Source: an uncultured Bradyrhizobium sp.
Lineage (GTDB): Bacteria > Pseudomonadota > Alphaproteobacteria > Rhizobiales > Xanthobacteraceae
Length of the DNA: 64,000 nt
Assembly (NCBI RefSeq): GCF_936943645.1
Contig: NZ_CAKZJO010000087.1
Span: 1-64,000, forward strand
Direction of reading: 5' to 3'
Position 1 is the first letter of the stretch. Every line of letters begins with the position of its first letter. This document shows positions 44,525-53,324 of this stretch, one piece after another. The notes below the pieces were generated by a model that made no database searches, was not told where the DNA came from, and saw only the letters and a list, made by a program, of their open reading frames with translations. A program made the position numbers and the translations under genes.

Positions 44525-45306
44525 TGGAGGCTGTCACCAGTGACGGGCTGGTCGCCGAGGGCATCTCGCTCTCTTTCGGCGGGCTGCACGTGTTGAACGA
44601 CGTCTCGATGACGCTGCAGCCCGGCGTGGTCACCGGCCTGATCGGGCCGAACGGCGCCGGCAAGACCAGCCTGTTCAACTGTCTCACCGGGCTCTATCAC
44701 GGCCAGCGCGGTCGCAGCAGCTTTGCCGGCACGCCCCTGAACGGCCTCGGCCCCGCGCAGCGCGCCGCATGCGGCATCACGCGCAGCTTCCAGAATCTGG
44801 CGATGTGTCCGGATCTGTCGCTGCTGGAAAACGTTCTGGTCGGTCTCACCCTGAAGCGGCGGTCCGGCTGGTTCAGCGCTTTCGTGCCGACGCAAGCGCA
44901 GCGGGCCGAGCAACAGGATGCGGAACGGCGCGCCATGGCGGCGCTGAACGAACTCGGGATTGCCTCCGTCGCCCACGAGAAGCCCTCCGATCTGCCGCCA
45001 GGAACATTGCGCCTCGGCGAGATTGCGCGCGCCATCGCCTGCGAGCCCAGGGCGATCCTGCTCGACGAGCCGGCGGCGGGCCTGAACGCGGTCGAGACGC
45101 GCGACTTGATGCGCGCCTTGAAGCGCCTGATGCGGCCGGATCTCGTGCTGCTCGTCGTCGAGCACGACATGGACCTGATCATGGAGCTGTGCGAGCAGAT
45201 CTATGTGCTCAACTTCGGCAAGATGATCGCGAGCGGCACGCCGGCCGAAATCCGCGCGCATCCGGACGTGATCCGCGTCTATCTCGGAGACGATGCCGAT
45301 GATTGA
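44521..45306 (+). CDS. Liv-type ATPase (LivG family), second set
   Basis: A 261-residue ATPase. Walker A GPNGAGKTS, the LivG block ITRSFQNLAMCPDLSLLENV, signature LPPGTLRLGEIARAI (unusual: the normal LSGGQ/LSYGEQ is replaced by LPPGTL), and Walker B ILLDEPAAGLNAVE. The altered signature may affect ATP hydrolysis, but LivG proteins vary here. It overlaps the LivF gene by 14 bp. Confidence 0.88.
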   Translation: MMEAVTSDGLVAEGISLSFGGLHVLNDVSMTLQPGVVTGLIGPNGAGKTSLFNCLTGLYHGQRGRSSFAGTPLNGLGPAQRAACGITRSFQNLAMCPDLSLLENVLVGLTLKRRSGWFSAFVPTQAQRAEQQDAERRAMAALNELGIASVAHEKPSDLPPGTLRLGEIARAIACEPRAILLDEPAAGLNAVETRDLMRALKRLMRPDLVLLVVEHDMDLIMELCEQIYVLNFGKMIASGTPAEIRAHPDVIRVYLGDDADD

Positions 45307-46036
45307 GCTATTCTCCGCGCAGGGTCTCTGCGTCAGCTACGGTGCGGCGCGCGCGGTCGAGAACGTCGACCTCTCCGTGCCCGAGAAGGGCGTGGTGGCC
45401 TTGCTGGGCGCCAACGGCGCGGGCAAATCATCGGTGCTCAAGGCCATTGCGGGCCTGGTGCCGGCGGAGGGCGAACTGCGCTTTGCGGGCGAAGACATTG
45501 CTGCGCTCGCCGCGCGGCAGCGCGTCCGGCGCGGCATCGTCTATGTTCCCGAGGGCCGTCAGGTCGTCGGTTCGCTCACGGTGGCCGAGAACCTTCTGCT
45601 CGGCGGCTACTTCCTCGATGCACGCACGCAGCGGCAACGGCGCGACTTCATGTTGGAATTGTTCCCCGAGATTGCGGGCCGCCTCAAATCGCCGGCCTGG
45701 ATGCTGAGTGGCGGCGAGCAGCAGATGCTGGCAATCGGCCGCGGTTTGATGAGTGCGCCGCGACTCTTGTTGCTAGACGAGCCGTCGCTCGGGCTGGCAC
45801 CGCTCCTGATCCGGCGGGTGTTCGAGCGCCTCGTCACCATCAAGCAGGACACCGGGCTCGCCATCATGCTGGTCGAGCAGAATTTCCGCATGACGATGAA
45901 GGTTGCCGACGAACTCTATTTCGTCCGGAACGGTGCGATCGTCGGCCATCGCAGCGCGGCGGATCTTGCGACCGCGTCAAGCCGGGCGGAGGTCGTGGAT
46001 GCCTATCTCGGCGCCGGCCAGCCGGCACCGGCATGA
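45293..46036 (+). CDS. Liv-type ATPase (LivF family), second set
   Basis: A 247-residue ATPase with Walker A GANGAGKSS, RGIVYVPEGRQVVGSLTVAENL (LivF block, split near 82-103), signature MLSGGEQQMLAIGRGLM and Walker B LLLLDEPSLGLAP. Completes the second Liv importer. The SMP-30 gene starts 12 bp after its stop. Confidence 0.9.
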   Translation: MPMIELFSAQGLCVSYGAARAVENVDLSVPEKGVVALLGANGAGKSSVLKAIAGLVPAEGELRFAGEDIAALAARQRVRRGIVYVPEGRQVVGSLTVAENLLLGGYFLDARTQRQRRDFMLELFPEIAGRLKSPAWMLSGGEQQMLAIGRGLMSAPRLLLLDEPSLGLAPLLIRRVFERLVTIKQDTGLAIMLVEQNFRMTMKVADELYFVRNGAIVGHRSAADLATASSRAEVVDAYLGAGQPAPA

Positions 46037-46048
46037 GGGAGTGAGGGG

Positions 46049-46987
46049 ATGCGTCTCCAAGCCAGAGAGATCACGAATGGATTGGCGTTTCCGGAAGGAC
46101 CGGTCGCGCTGGCGGACGGCAGCGTCCTCGTCGTCGAGATCGAAGGCGGCCGGCTCACGCGGGTGCTGCCATCCGGCAAGAAGGAGATGATCGCGCGGCT
46201 CGGCGGCGGCCCCAATGGCGCCGCCATCGGACCGGACGGCAAATGCTATGTCTGCAACAATGGCGGCTTCTCCTGGCACAAGGACAAGAGCAACTTCGCC
46301 CGCCCCACCGGTCGCGGCGAGGACTACACGACGGGCCGCATTGAGCAGGTCGATCTCGACACCGGCGCCGTGAGGACTCTCTACGAGAGTTGCGGCGGCG
46401 TTCACCTGAACGGGCCGAACGACATCGTCTTCGACGACAGGGGCGGCTTCTGGTTCACCGATCTCGGCAAGACCTATGGCCGCCTGATGGACCGTGGCGC
46501 GGTCTATTACGCACGCGTCGACGGCTCGATGATCAAGGAAGCGATCTTCCCGATCATGACGCCGAACGGCGTCGGGCTGTCGCCGGACGGGCGCACGCTC
46601 TACGTCTCGGAAACCGAGACCTGCCGGGTCTGGAGCTATCCAATCACGGGCGAAGGCGAGGTTGCGAAGGAGCCGTGGCCGTCGCCGAACGGCGGCAGGC
46701 TGCTGCACGGGCTGCCGGGCTATCAGCGGTTCGATTCGCTGGCCGTGGAGGCTGGCGGCAACATCTGCGTCGCAACACTGGTCCGCGGCGGCATCAGCGT
46801 CTTTTCGCCGGACGGTCGGCTGATCGAATTCCACGAAGCCGACGAGGTCTATTGCACCAATATCTGCTTCGGCGGCGCTGACATGCGCACGGCCTTCATC
46901 ACGCTCTCGGGTACCGGGCGACTGGTCGCCGTCGACTGGCCGAGGCCCGGTCTTGCCCTCAACGACCCCCGCACCGCGCGGCGGTAG
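46049..46987 (+). CDS. SMP-30/gluconolactonase-family hydrolase
   Basis: A 312-residue six-bladed beta-propeller lactonase. The start LQAREITNGLAFPEGPVALADG holds the metal-binding Glu of the family. HLNGPNDIVFDDRGGFWFTD near residue 115-134 carries the Asn and Asp ligands, and NGVGLSPDGRTLYVSETET contains the next. No signal peptide. Lactonases of this family open sugar or organic-acid lactones. As the last gene of the second Liv operon it may hydrolyse a lactone formed by the SDR. Confidence 0.85.
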   Translation: MRLQAREITNGLAFPEGPVALADGSVLVVEIEGGRLTRVLPSGKKEMIARLGGGPNGAAIGPDGKCYVCNNGGFSWHKDKSNFARPTGRGEDYTTGRIEQVDLDTGAVRTLYESCGGVHLNGPNDIVFDDRGGFWFTDLGKTYGRLMDRGAVYYARVDGSMIKEAIFPIMTPNGVGLSPDGRTLYVSETETCRVWSYPITGEGEVAKEPWPSPNGGRLLHGLPGYQRFDSLAVEAGGNICVATLVRGGISVFSPDGRLIEFHEADEVYCTNICFGGADMRTAFITLSGTGRLVAVDWPRPGLALNDPRTARR

Positions 46988-47026
46988 AGCGCGACCCCAC
47001 TGACAAACCTTCCACCCCCGTGTACC

Positions 47027-47782
47027 GTGGCGATGGATTCATCGCGGGCGAGGGGAGATCGGCGGTTCGTGACAGCCGGCAGCGGAACAGGGAAGGCGGC
47101 ACCGATCATCGGTTCCAAGGAACGTCGGCGCAGGGAATCGGACCGACGCATGCTTCGGGCGGCGGTGGCGCTGATCGGCAAGCATGGCACGGCCGGCGCG
47201 AGCCTGGCCGATATCGGCGTCGAAGCCGGTTACAGCCGTGGTCTTCCGGTGCAGCGCTTCGGCACCAAGCTGAGCCTGCTGGAGACCGTGATCGACACCA
47301 TCCAGGACCGCTTCATGCGCCAGGTCGAGCGGCGGATCGACGGCCGCACCGGCTGCGAGGCGCTGGCCGAGCGCATCCGGATCCAGATGGAGGCGGTCCG
47401 CGACATGCCGGACTCGGCGATCGCGCTGTACCATCTCATCGTGGACTCCACCGGCACCGTGCCGGAGCTGAAGCCGCGCATCGCCGAGCTGCATGCCGTC
47501 TACCGCGATAATCTGCGCGCCTATCTGATGCAGGCGCGCAAGATGGGCGAACTGCGCAAGGACGTCGACATCGAGCAGAACGTGCGTGCGATTTCCGGAG
47601 CGATCAGCGGCATCTGCATCCAGGCCCTGGTCTCCGGCGACACCAGGAAGCTCGGCGAGGACGCCGAGTTTGTCGCCGACCTCTTCATCGATCGCATGAT
47701 GGAGCCCGGCTCCGTGAAGGCCAGAGCGAGGGTTGGCCGAAGCGTCAGGGGCAAGTCCACGCCGCAGCGCGCGGCGCGCTAG
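47027..47782 (+). CDS. TetR-family regulator
   Basis: A 251-residue regulator. The helix-turn-helix lies near residues 40-85: RRMLRAAVALIGKHGTAGASLADIGVEAGYSRG (given here as RRMLRAAVALIGKHG and SLADIGVEAGYSRG) followed by LPVQRFGTKLSLLETV. The first 30 residues are extended and basic compared with average TetR proteins. The C-terminal helical domain should bind an acyl-CoA or a related effector, given the downstream acyl-CoA dehydrogenase operon. A palindrome at 47903-47924 is its likely site. Confidence 0.85.
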   Translation: MAMDSSRARGDRRFVTAGSGTGKAAPIIGSKERRRRESDRRMLRAAVALIGKHGTAGASLADIGVEAGYSRGLPVQRFGTKLSLLETVIDTIQDRFMRQVERRIDGRTGCEALAERIRIQMEAVRDMPDSAIALYHLIVDSTGTVPELKPRIAELHAVYRDNLRAYLMQARKMGELRKDVDIEQNVRAISGAISGICIQALVSGDTRKLGEDAEFVADLFIDRMMEPGSVKARARVGRSVRGKSTPQRAAR

Positions 47783-47902
47783 GACCGGAGCTGTCTGCAA
47801 TGTCGAGAGGGGCCGGGTCCGGCCTGGCCTGACACCTTGCGCGGCGGCTGCGGCGCAGGGCCGCGGCGTGGCGCCCTGAAAATGACGTCGTCCATCATTA
47901 TT

Positions 47903-47924
47903 AGTTGCTAGTCAGCAAGCAACT
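47903..47924. promoter_or_regulatory. Palindromic operator candidate for the TetR protein
   Basis: AGTTGC (47903-47908) and GCAACT (47919-47924) are inverted with a 10-bp gap, and inside them TTGCT and AGCAA form a second dyad (47905-47918). It lies between tetR and the receptor operon, 52 bp upstream of the receptor start chosen here. Confidence 0.45.
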
Positions 47925-47975
47925 GATGTGATAGCTAACCGGCCAACAACTGAAACAAGCGGTGTGGAGGCAGGC

Positions 47976-49184
47976 GTGGCGGTCAGGGCAGGCATCTTTG
48001 CAGCCGGAATATTGCTGGCGATGGGCTTACAGGCGTCGGCCGCGGACAAGAAATACGGTCCCGGGGTTACCGACAGCGAGATCAAGATCGGCAATACCGC
48101 GGCCTATAGCGGGCCGGCTTCGGGGTTCGGTCTGATCGCCAGGACGGGCGAGGCCTATTTCCGCAAGATCAACGAGGAGGGCGGCATCAACGGCCGGAAG
48201 ATCGTCTTCCTGTCGTACGACGATGCCTATTCGCCGCCGAAGACGGTCGAGCAGACCCGCAAGCTCGTCGAGAGCGACGAGGTGCTGTTCATGTTCAACG
48301 CGGTCGGGACGCCGACCAATTCCGCCGTGCAGAAGTACCTCAATGCCAAGAAGGTGCCGCAGCTCTTCGTCTCCAGCGCGGCCCAGAAGTGGAACGATCC
48401 GAAGAACTTCCCCTGGAGCATGGGCTTTGCGCCGTCGCTCGAAACCGAAGGAAGGGCTTACGCCAGATACGTGCTGACGGAGAAGCCGAACGCGAAGATC
48501 GCGATCTTCTACCAGAACGACGATTTCGGGAAGGACTACCTCAAGGGCATCAAGGCGGGCCTCGGCGACAAGGCTGCGGCGATGATCGTCGCGGAGGAAT
48601 CCTTCGACGTCACCGAGCCGACCATCGATTCGCACATCGTCAAGCTGAAGGCCGCCGGTGCCGACGTCTTCTTCAACATGGCAACGCCGAAATTCGCGGC
48701 ACAGGCGATCAAGAAGATCAACGAGCTGAACTGGAAACCGCTGCAGCTCATGAGCTTCGCTTCGGCCTCGATCGGCAGCGTCATCAAGCCGGTCGGGTTC
48801 GAGAACGCGCAAGGCATCGTCTCGGCGACCTATTTCAAGGATCCCAACGATGCGCGATGGAAGGAGGATGCGGACTTCAGGGCCCTCAACGCCTTCCTCG
48901 ACAAATACATGCCGGACGCCAATCGCGCGGATACGCTGATCATCAATGGCTACAACCCGGCACTGCTGCTCGTGCAGGTCTTGAAGCAATGCGGCGACGA
49001 TCTCACCCGCGAGAACGTCATGAAGCAGGCTGCCAGCTTGAAGGATGTCGAGGTCGGGACGCTGCTGCCGGGCATCAAGGTCTCGACGTCGCCGACCGAC
49101 TACGCGCCAATCAAGCAATGGCAGCTGATGCGCTTCGAGGGCAGCAACTGGCAGCTGTTCGGCGGCCTCGTCGGTGGCGATTGA
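47976..49184 (+). CDS. Liv-type ABC receptor, third copy (no local permease)
   Basis: Periplasmic binding protein. I chose GTG at 47976 because GGAGG is at 47966-47970, giving 402 residues with a signal peptide (VAVRAGIFAAGILLAMG, cleavage near ASA-A). A GTG at 47928 would extend it by 16 residues. Mature motifs: DSEIKIGNTAAYSGPASGFGL (split), EEGGINGRKI and IAIFYQNDDFGKDY. No LivHMGF genes adjoin it, so it either uses another permease set or acts as an orphan receptor. It heads the acyl-CoA operon and probably binds an aromatic or fatty acid. Confidence 0.85.
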   Translation: MAVRAGIFAAGILLAMGLQASAADKKYGPGVTDSEIKIGNTAAYSGPASGFGLIARTGEAYFRKINEEGGINGRKIVFLSYDDAYSPPKTVEQTRKLVESDEVLFMFNAVGTPTNSAVQKYLNAKKVPQLFVSSAAQKWNDPKNFPWSMGFAPSLETEGRAYARYVLTEKPNAKIAIFYQNDDFGKDYLKGIKAGLGDKAAAMIVAEESFDVTEPTIDSHIVKLKAAGADVFFNMATPKFAAQAIKKINELNWKPLQLMSFASASIGSVIKPVGFENAQGIVSATYFKDPNDARWKEDADFRALNAFLDKYMPDANRADTLIINGYNPALLLVQVLKQCGDDLTRENVMKQAASLKDVEVGTLLPGIKVSTSPTDYAPIKQWQLMRFEGSNWQLFGGLVGGD

Positions 49185-49215
49185 TCCCTTGGGGATAGGC
49201 GATAAGGAAGCAGCC

Positions 49216-50031
49216 ATGTTCTCACTGGCGAACAAGGTCGCGGTCGTCACCGGTGGCGGTCGCGGCATCGGGAAGGGCATCAGCCTCGCGCTGGCGCAGG
49301 CGGGCGCGACCGTGATCTGCACGGGGCGCAGCGCGGCGCCGCTGGACGTGACGGCGGCGACGATCCGTGCGCAGGGCGGTCGCGCGCTGGTTCTCGTCAA
49401 CGACGTCGCGCAGCCGGGCGCGGCGCAGGCCATCGTCGACCGCGCGCTGTCGGAGTTCGGGCGGCTCGATGTCTGGGTCAACAATGCCGGCAGCGCCGCG
49501 CGCGCGGATGTCGGCCCGCTGATCGACCTCGATGAAGGCCAATGGGACCGGGTCGTCGATCTCAATTTCAAATGGACGTTCTTCGCGGCCCAGGCCGCGG
49601 CGCGCGCGATGAAGGCCGGCGGCGCGATCATCAACATCACCTCGCGCTCGGGCTCCCAGCCCAATCCGATGACGGGGCAGTACGGCGCGGCGAAAGCCGG
49701 CGTCGACAACCTCACGGGGACCATGGCGGTGGAATGGGGCCACCTCGGCATCCGCGTCAACGCCATCGCGCCGGGCCTGGTGCTGACCGAGGACAACGCG
49801 GAATTCATGTCCGGACCGCGGGCGCAGAAACAGGTCGACGTCGTGCCGCTCGGCCGGCTCGGTACGCCCGACGACATCGGCCCGCTCTGCGTCTATCTCG
49901 CCTCCGACGAGGCCGCCTGGATCTCGGGCATCGTGATCCAGGCCAATGGCGCCAGCCGGATTCCGTTCGGCTACCTCGCTTATCTGCACAAGATCGCGAA
50001 AGCGAAGCAGGAGGCGCCGGTCGCCTCATGA
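49216..50031 (+). CDS. Short-chain dehydrogenase/reductase, second copy
   Basis: A 271-residue SDR starting at the ATG at 49216 behind AAGGAAG. Cofactor motif TGGGRGIGKGI near residue 13, WVNNAGSAA near 90, catalytic NITSRSG and QYGAAKAG (Y-x-x-x-K), then APGLVLTED. Its stop overlaps the CoA synthetase start as ATGA. Probably oxidises a 3-hydroxyacyl intermediate of the acid degraded by this operon. Confidence 0.85.
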   Translation: MFSLANKVAVVTGGGRGIGKGISLALAQAGATVICTGRSAAPLDVTAATIRAQGGRALVLVNDVAQPGAAQAIVDRALSEFGRLDVWVNNAGSAARADVGPLIDLDEGQWDRVVDLNFKWTFFAAQAAARAMKAGGAIINITSRSGSQPNPMTGQYGAAKAGVDNLTGTMAVEWGHLGIRVNAIAPGLVLTEDNAEFMSGPRAQKQVDVVPLGRLGTPDDIGPLCVYLASDEAAWISGIVIQANGASRIPFGYLAYLHKIAKAKQEAPVAS

Positions 50032-52181
50032 CGTCATCGGAACGGCTCGAACCCTATCGCCGCGCCGATCTGCGGCCGCTCTACGATCCCAAGAGCGTCG
50101 CGATCATCGGCGCCTCGCCGCGGCCGACCTCGTTCGGCGCGCGCACGGCGGCCAACCTCAGGGGCTTCTTCGGCGGCCGCACCCTGCTCGTGAACGACAA
50201 GTATGACCGGATTGGCGAGGCGCCATGCTATCCGAATCTTCGCGCGTTGCCGCAGGTTCCTGACGTCGCCCTGATCACGACGCCCGCGGCGAGCGTGGAG
50301 CCGATCATCGAGGATTGCATCGACGCAGGGATTCCCAGCGTGATGCTCTACGCCTCGGGCTTCGCCGAGATCGGCACGCGCCAGGCCATCGAAACCCAGA
50401 ACCGTATCGTGCGGCGTGCGCGGGACGCCAATCTCCGGCTGCTGGGGCCGAATTGCGTCGGGCTTCTGAACTACACCAGCGGCGCTCGCATCACCTTTGC
50501 CGCGGTCCCCGAGACCCGGCCGCTGGCGCCGTTCGCGATCGGGCTGGTCAGCCAGTCCGGCGCGCTCGGCTTCGCGCTGGCTCAGGCCATCGAGCGCGGG
50601 GTCTCGTTCAGTCATGTCCTGACATCAGGCAATTCCGGCGATGTCGATGTTGCCGACTGGATCGCCGTGCTGGCGGAAGACCCGGCCTGTGCCGTGATCG
50701 CTTGCGCGTTCGAGGGGATCGCGCATCCGCTGAAGATGCTCGCGGCGGCCGAGCGCGCCTGGGAGCATGACAAGCCACTGGTCGTGTTCAAGCTCGCGAC
50801 GGGCGAGACCGGCGCGGCCGCGGCGCTGTCGCATACTGGTTCGCTCGCCGGTTCGGACGCGTCCTGGCGCGCCCTGCTCGAACGCGGCGGCGCGGTCGTC
50901 GTCGACAAATTCGAGGACCTGATCGAGACCGCCGCCTTCTTCGGCAAGGTTGGCCGGCCGAAGGCCGGGGGCGTCGCGGTCCTCGCCGGCTCCGGCGGCG
51001 CGGCGATCATGGGCGCCGACAGCGCCGAGCAGCATGGCGTGCCTCTCCCGCAGCCGGAGCCGCGCGTGCGCGCCGTGCTCGAGGCGCGCATTCCGCCGTT
51101 CGGGGCGCCGCGCAACCCCTGCGACGTCACCGCGCAGGTGATCTCGGACTCGCAATCGCTGATGGACTGTGCGGATGCGCTGTTGTCCGACCCGAACTAT
51201 GCCGCGCTGGTTTACGGCTGCCCCTATGCCTATGCGCCGGCAACCGAGCGCCTTCCGCACCTCAGCGCGCTCGCCCGCAAGCACGGCAAGCCGATCTGCG
51301 CGGTGTGGCTCACGCAATATCTCGAAGGCCCTGGCGCGGACGTCATCGAACGCGATCCTGACATCGCGATGTTTCGCTCGATGGACCGATGTTTCGCGGC
51401 CCTGGCTGCCTGGGCCGCGCGGGCGGAACGCGCGGCGCACCTGCCGGCTGGGCTCATCGTCGATGCCGAACGCATGGCGCGCGCCGCTGCGCTGTTGCCG
51501 CCGCGGGAAGTCGTGCTCGGCGAGCGCGATACCAAGGCGCTGCTCGCAGCTTACGGTGTCGCGACCTCGCGCGACATCCCGGTGGTGAACGCGGACGAAG
51601 CGGCGGAGGCGGCGCGGCGGCTCGGCGGCAAGGTGGCCATGAAGATCGACAGCCCGGACATCGCGCACAAATCGGAGGCGGGCGGGGTCGTGCTGGGTGT
51701 CGAGGGCGAGCCAGCCGTGCGCGCGGCCTTCGATGCGATCATGTCGTCCTGCGCTACGGCCGCGCCGGACGCGACGCTGCGAGGCGTCCTCGTGCAGGAG
51801 ATGGTTGCTGCGGGCGTCGAGATCATCGTCGGGATCAAGAATGATCCCGGCTTCGGGCCGATGATCGTCATCGGCCTCGGTGGCGTCCTGACCGAGCTGC
51901 TGCGCGACAGCGTCACGGCGCTTGCTCCGGTCGACGAGCGTGAAGCCCTGCGGCTGCTCGCACGACTTCGAGGGGCGGCGATCCTCGGCGGCTTCCGCGG
52001 TTCGCCGCCGGTCGATCGCGGCGTGCTGGCGCGCACCATCAGCCGGATCTCGGGACTCGCCTGCGCCCATCGCGACCGTCTGCGCGAGCTCGACGTCAAT
52101 CCTTTAATTTGCCGCGGGGCGTCCGTCATCGCGGTCGATGGCCTCGCCGTGGTCGGCCCGTTGCCTGAGAGGAAGCCATGA
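50028..52181 (+). CDS. NDP-forming acyl-CoA synthetase (fused SucD/SucC-like)
   Basis: A 717-residue fusion of a SucD-like half and an ATP-grasp half, as in ADP-forming acetyl-CoA synthetase. Motifs in order: KSVAIIGASPRPTSFG (CoA binding, near 20-36), SQSGALGFALAQAIERG (170-186), ALSHTGSLAGSD with the phosphohistidine region, then KIDSPDIAHKSEAGGVVLGV of the ATP-grasp domain and ELDVNPLIC near the C-terminus. It should activate a carboxylic acid to its CoA thioester. It overlaps both neighbours, upstream SDR and downstream acyl-CoA dehydrogenase, so a single tightly coupled operon is likely. Confidence 0.88.
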   Translation: MTSSERLEPYRRADLRPLYDPKSVAIIGASPRPTSFGARTAANLRGFFGGRTLLVNDKYDRIGEAPCYPNLRALPQVPDVALITTPAASVEPIIEDCIDAGIPSVMLYASGFAEIGTRQAIETQNRIVRRARDANLRLLGPNCVGLLNYTSGARITFAAVPETRPLAPFAIGLVSQSGALGFALAQAIERGVSFSHVLTSGNSGDVDVADWIAVLAEDPACAVIACAFEGIAHPLKMLAAAERAWEHDKPLVVFKLATGETGAAAALSHTGSLAGSDASWRALLERGGAVVVDKFEDLIETAAFFGKVGRPKAGGVAVLAGSGGAAIMGADSAEQHGVPLPQPEPRVRAVLEARIPPFGAPRNPCDVTAQVISDSQSLMDCADALLSDPNYAALVYGCPYAYAPATERLPHLSALARKHGKPICAVWLTQYLEGPGADVIERDPDIAMFRSMDRCFAALAAWAARAERAAHLPAGLIVDAERMARAAALLPPREVVLGERDTKALLAAYGVATSRDIPVVNADEAAEAARRLGGKVAMKIDSPDIAHKSEAGGVVLGVEGEPAVRAAFDAIMSSCATAAPDATLRGVLVQEMVAAGVEIIVGIKNDPGFGPMIVIGLGGVLTELLRDSVTALAPVDEREALRLLARLRGAAILGGFRGSPPVDRGVLARTISRISGLACAHRDRLRELDVNPLICRGASVIAVDGLAVVGPLPERKP

Positions 52182-53320
52182 ACTTCGAATGGAGTGCACG
52201 TGACCAGGCGTTCCGCGACGAGGTCAGGTCGTTCCTGGAGCGCGAGCTGCCGTCGGACTGGGAGACGATCGCGCGTCACGGACCCGGCTCGCCGCAGCAG
52301 ACCGAATTCTCCCGGACCTTCTGCGCCAGGCTGGCGGAGGCGGGGCTGCTGGTGCCGCATTGGCCGAAGGAGCATGGTGGGCGCGGCAGCTCGGTGTGGG
52401 AGCACTTCATCCTGGGCGAGGAGATGTGGGCGGTCGGCGAGCCGCGCGGCCCGCAATACATGAACGTCAACTGGATCGGGCCGACCATCCTCCGCTTCGG
52501 CACCGACGAGCAGAAGGCGCGTTACATCCCGGAGATCGCGGCTGGCAACGCAGTCTGGTGCCAGGGCTTCTCCGAGCCGTCGGCCGGCTCCGATCTTGCC
52601 TCGCTGCGAACCCGCGCCGACCGCGATGGCGATCACTTCGTCATCAACGGATCCAAGGTGTGGACCTCCTATGCCGGTCTTGCCCAGCACTGCTTCCTGC
52701 TCGCGCGCACCGGCGGCAGCCGCAGGGAAGGCATCTGCATCTTCCTGATCTCGATGCAGACGCCGGGCATCACCGTGCGGCCGATCCCGGCGCTCGTCGG
52801 CAACGGCGACCTGCACGAAGTGTTCTTCCAGGATGTCCGCGTTCCCGCCTCCAGCATGCTCGGCGAGGAAGGCAAGGCGTGGTCGTTGATCACCTACGCG
52901 CTCGCCAACGAACGCATCGGTCTGCCGCGCTATCAACTGTCCGCGCGCATGCTCGGCGAGATGGTGCAGCATCTCAAGGCCAACGGCTCGTGGAGCGACG
53001 ATATCGTCAGGTTCAGGGCGGGACAGGCGCTTGCGGCTTGCGAGGCCGCGCGCATGCTGGTCTATCGCGTCGTCGACCAGCGCTCGCGCGGGCTGCCGCC
53101 GAATGCGGAATCGTCTTTGGCCCGGGTCGCGATCGTCGACGCCGACCACGCCGTCGCCGACTTCGCGCTCGATTTCGTCCCGGAAGCGTTTTCGGGCGAC
53201 GTCCTGCCATTGCTCAAGCCGCATCACGAACGCGCAATCGCGGCCGGCATCGCCTCCGGCGCGGCCGAGATCCAGCTCGGCATCGTCGCCGCCGATTACC
53301 TGAATCTGCCGAGGAGCTAG
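52178..53320 (+). CDS. Acyl-CoA dehydrogenase (larger subunit)
   Basis: FAD-dependent acyl-CoA dehydrogenase of 380 residues. WPKEHGGRGSSVWEHFILGEEM is near the start (given in part), QGFSEPSAGSDLASLRTRA is the FAD/substrate signature near 129-147, NGSKVWTSYAGLAQHC follows, and VFFQDVRVPASSMLGEEGKAW is the third block (in part). The paired smaller gene 4 bp downstream suggests a heteromer, as in steroid and bile-acid side-chain dehydrogenases. I did not locate the catalytic glutamate with confidence. Confidence 0.87.
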   Translation: MNFEWSARDQAFRDEVRSFLERELPSDWETIARHGPGSPQQTEFSRTFCARLAEAGLLVPHWPKEHGGRGSSVWEHFILGEEMWAVGEPRGPQYMNVNWIGPTILRFGTDEQKARYIPEIAAGNAVWCQGFSEPSAGSDLASLRTRADRDGDHFVINGSKVWTSYAGLAQHCFLLARTGGSRREGICIFLISMQTPGITVRPIPALVGNGDLHEVFFQDVRVPASSMLGEEGKAWSLITYALANERIGLPRYQLSARMLGEMVQHLKANGSWSDDIVRFRAGQALAACEAARMLVYRVVDQRSRGLPPNAESSLARVAIVDADHAVADFALDFVPEAFSGDVLPLLKPHHERAIAAGIASGAAEIQLGIVAADYLNLPRS

Positions 53321-53324
53321 GCGC

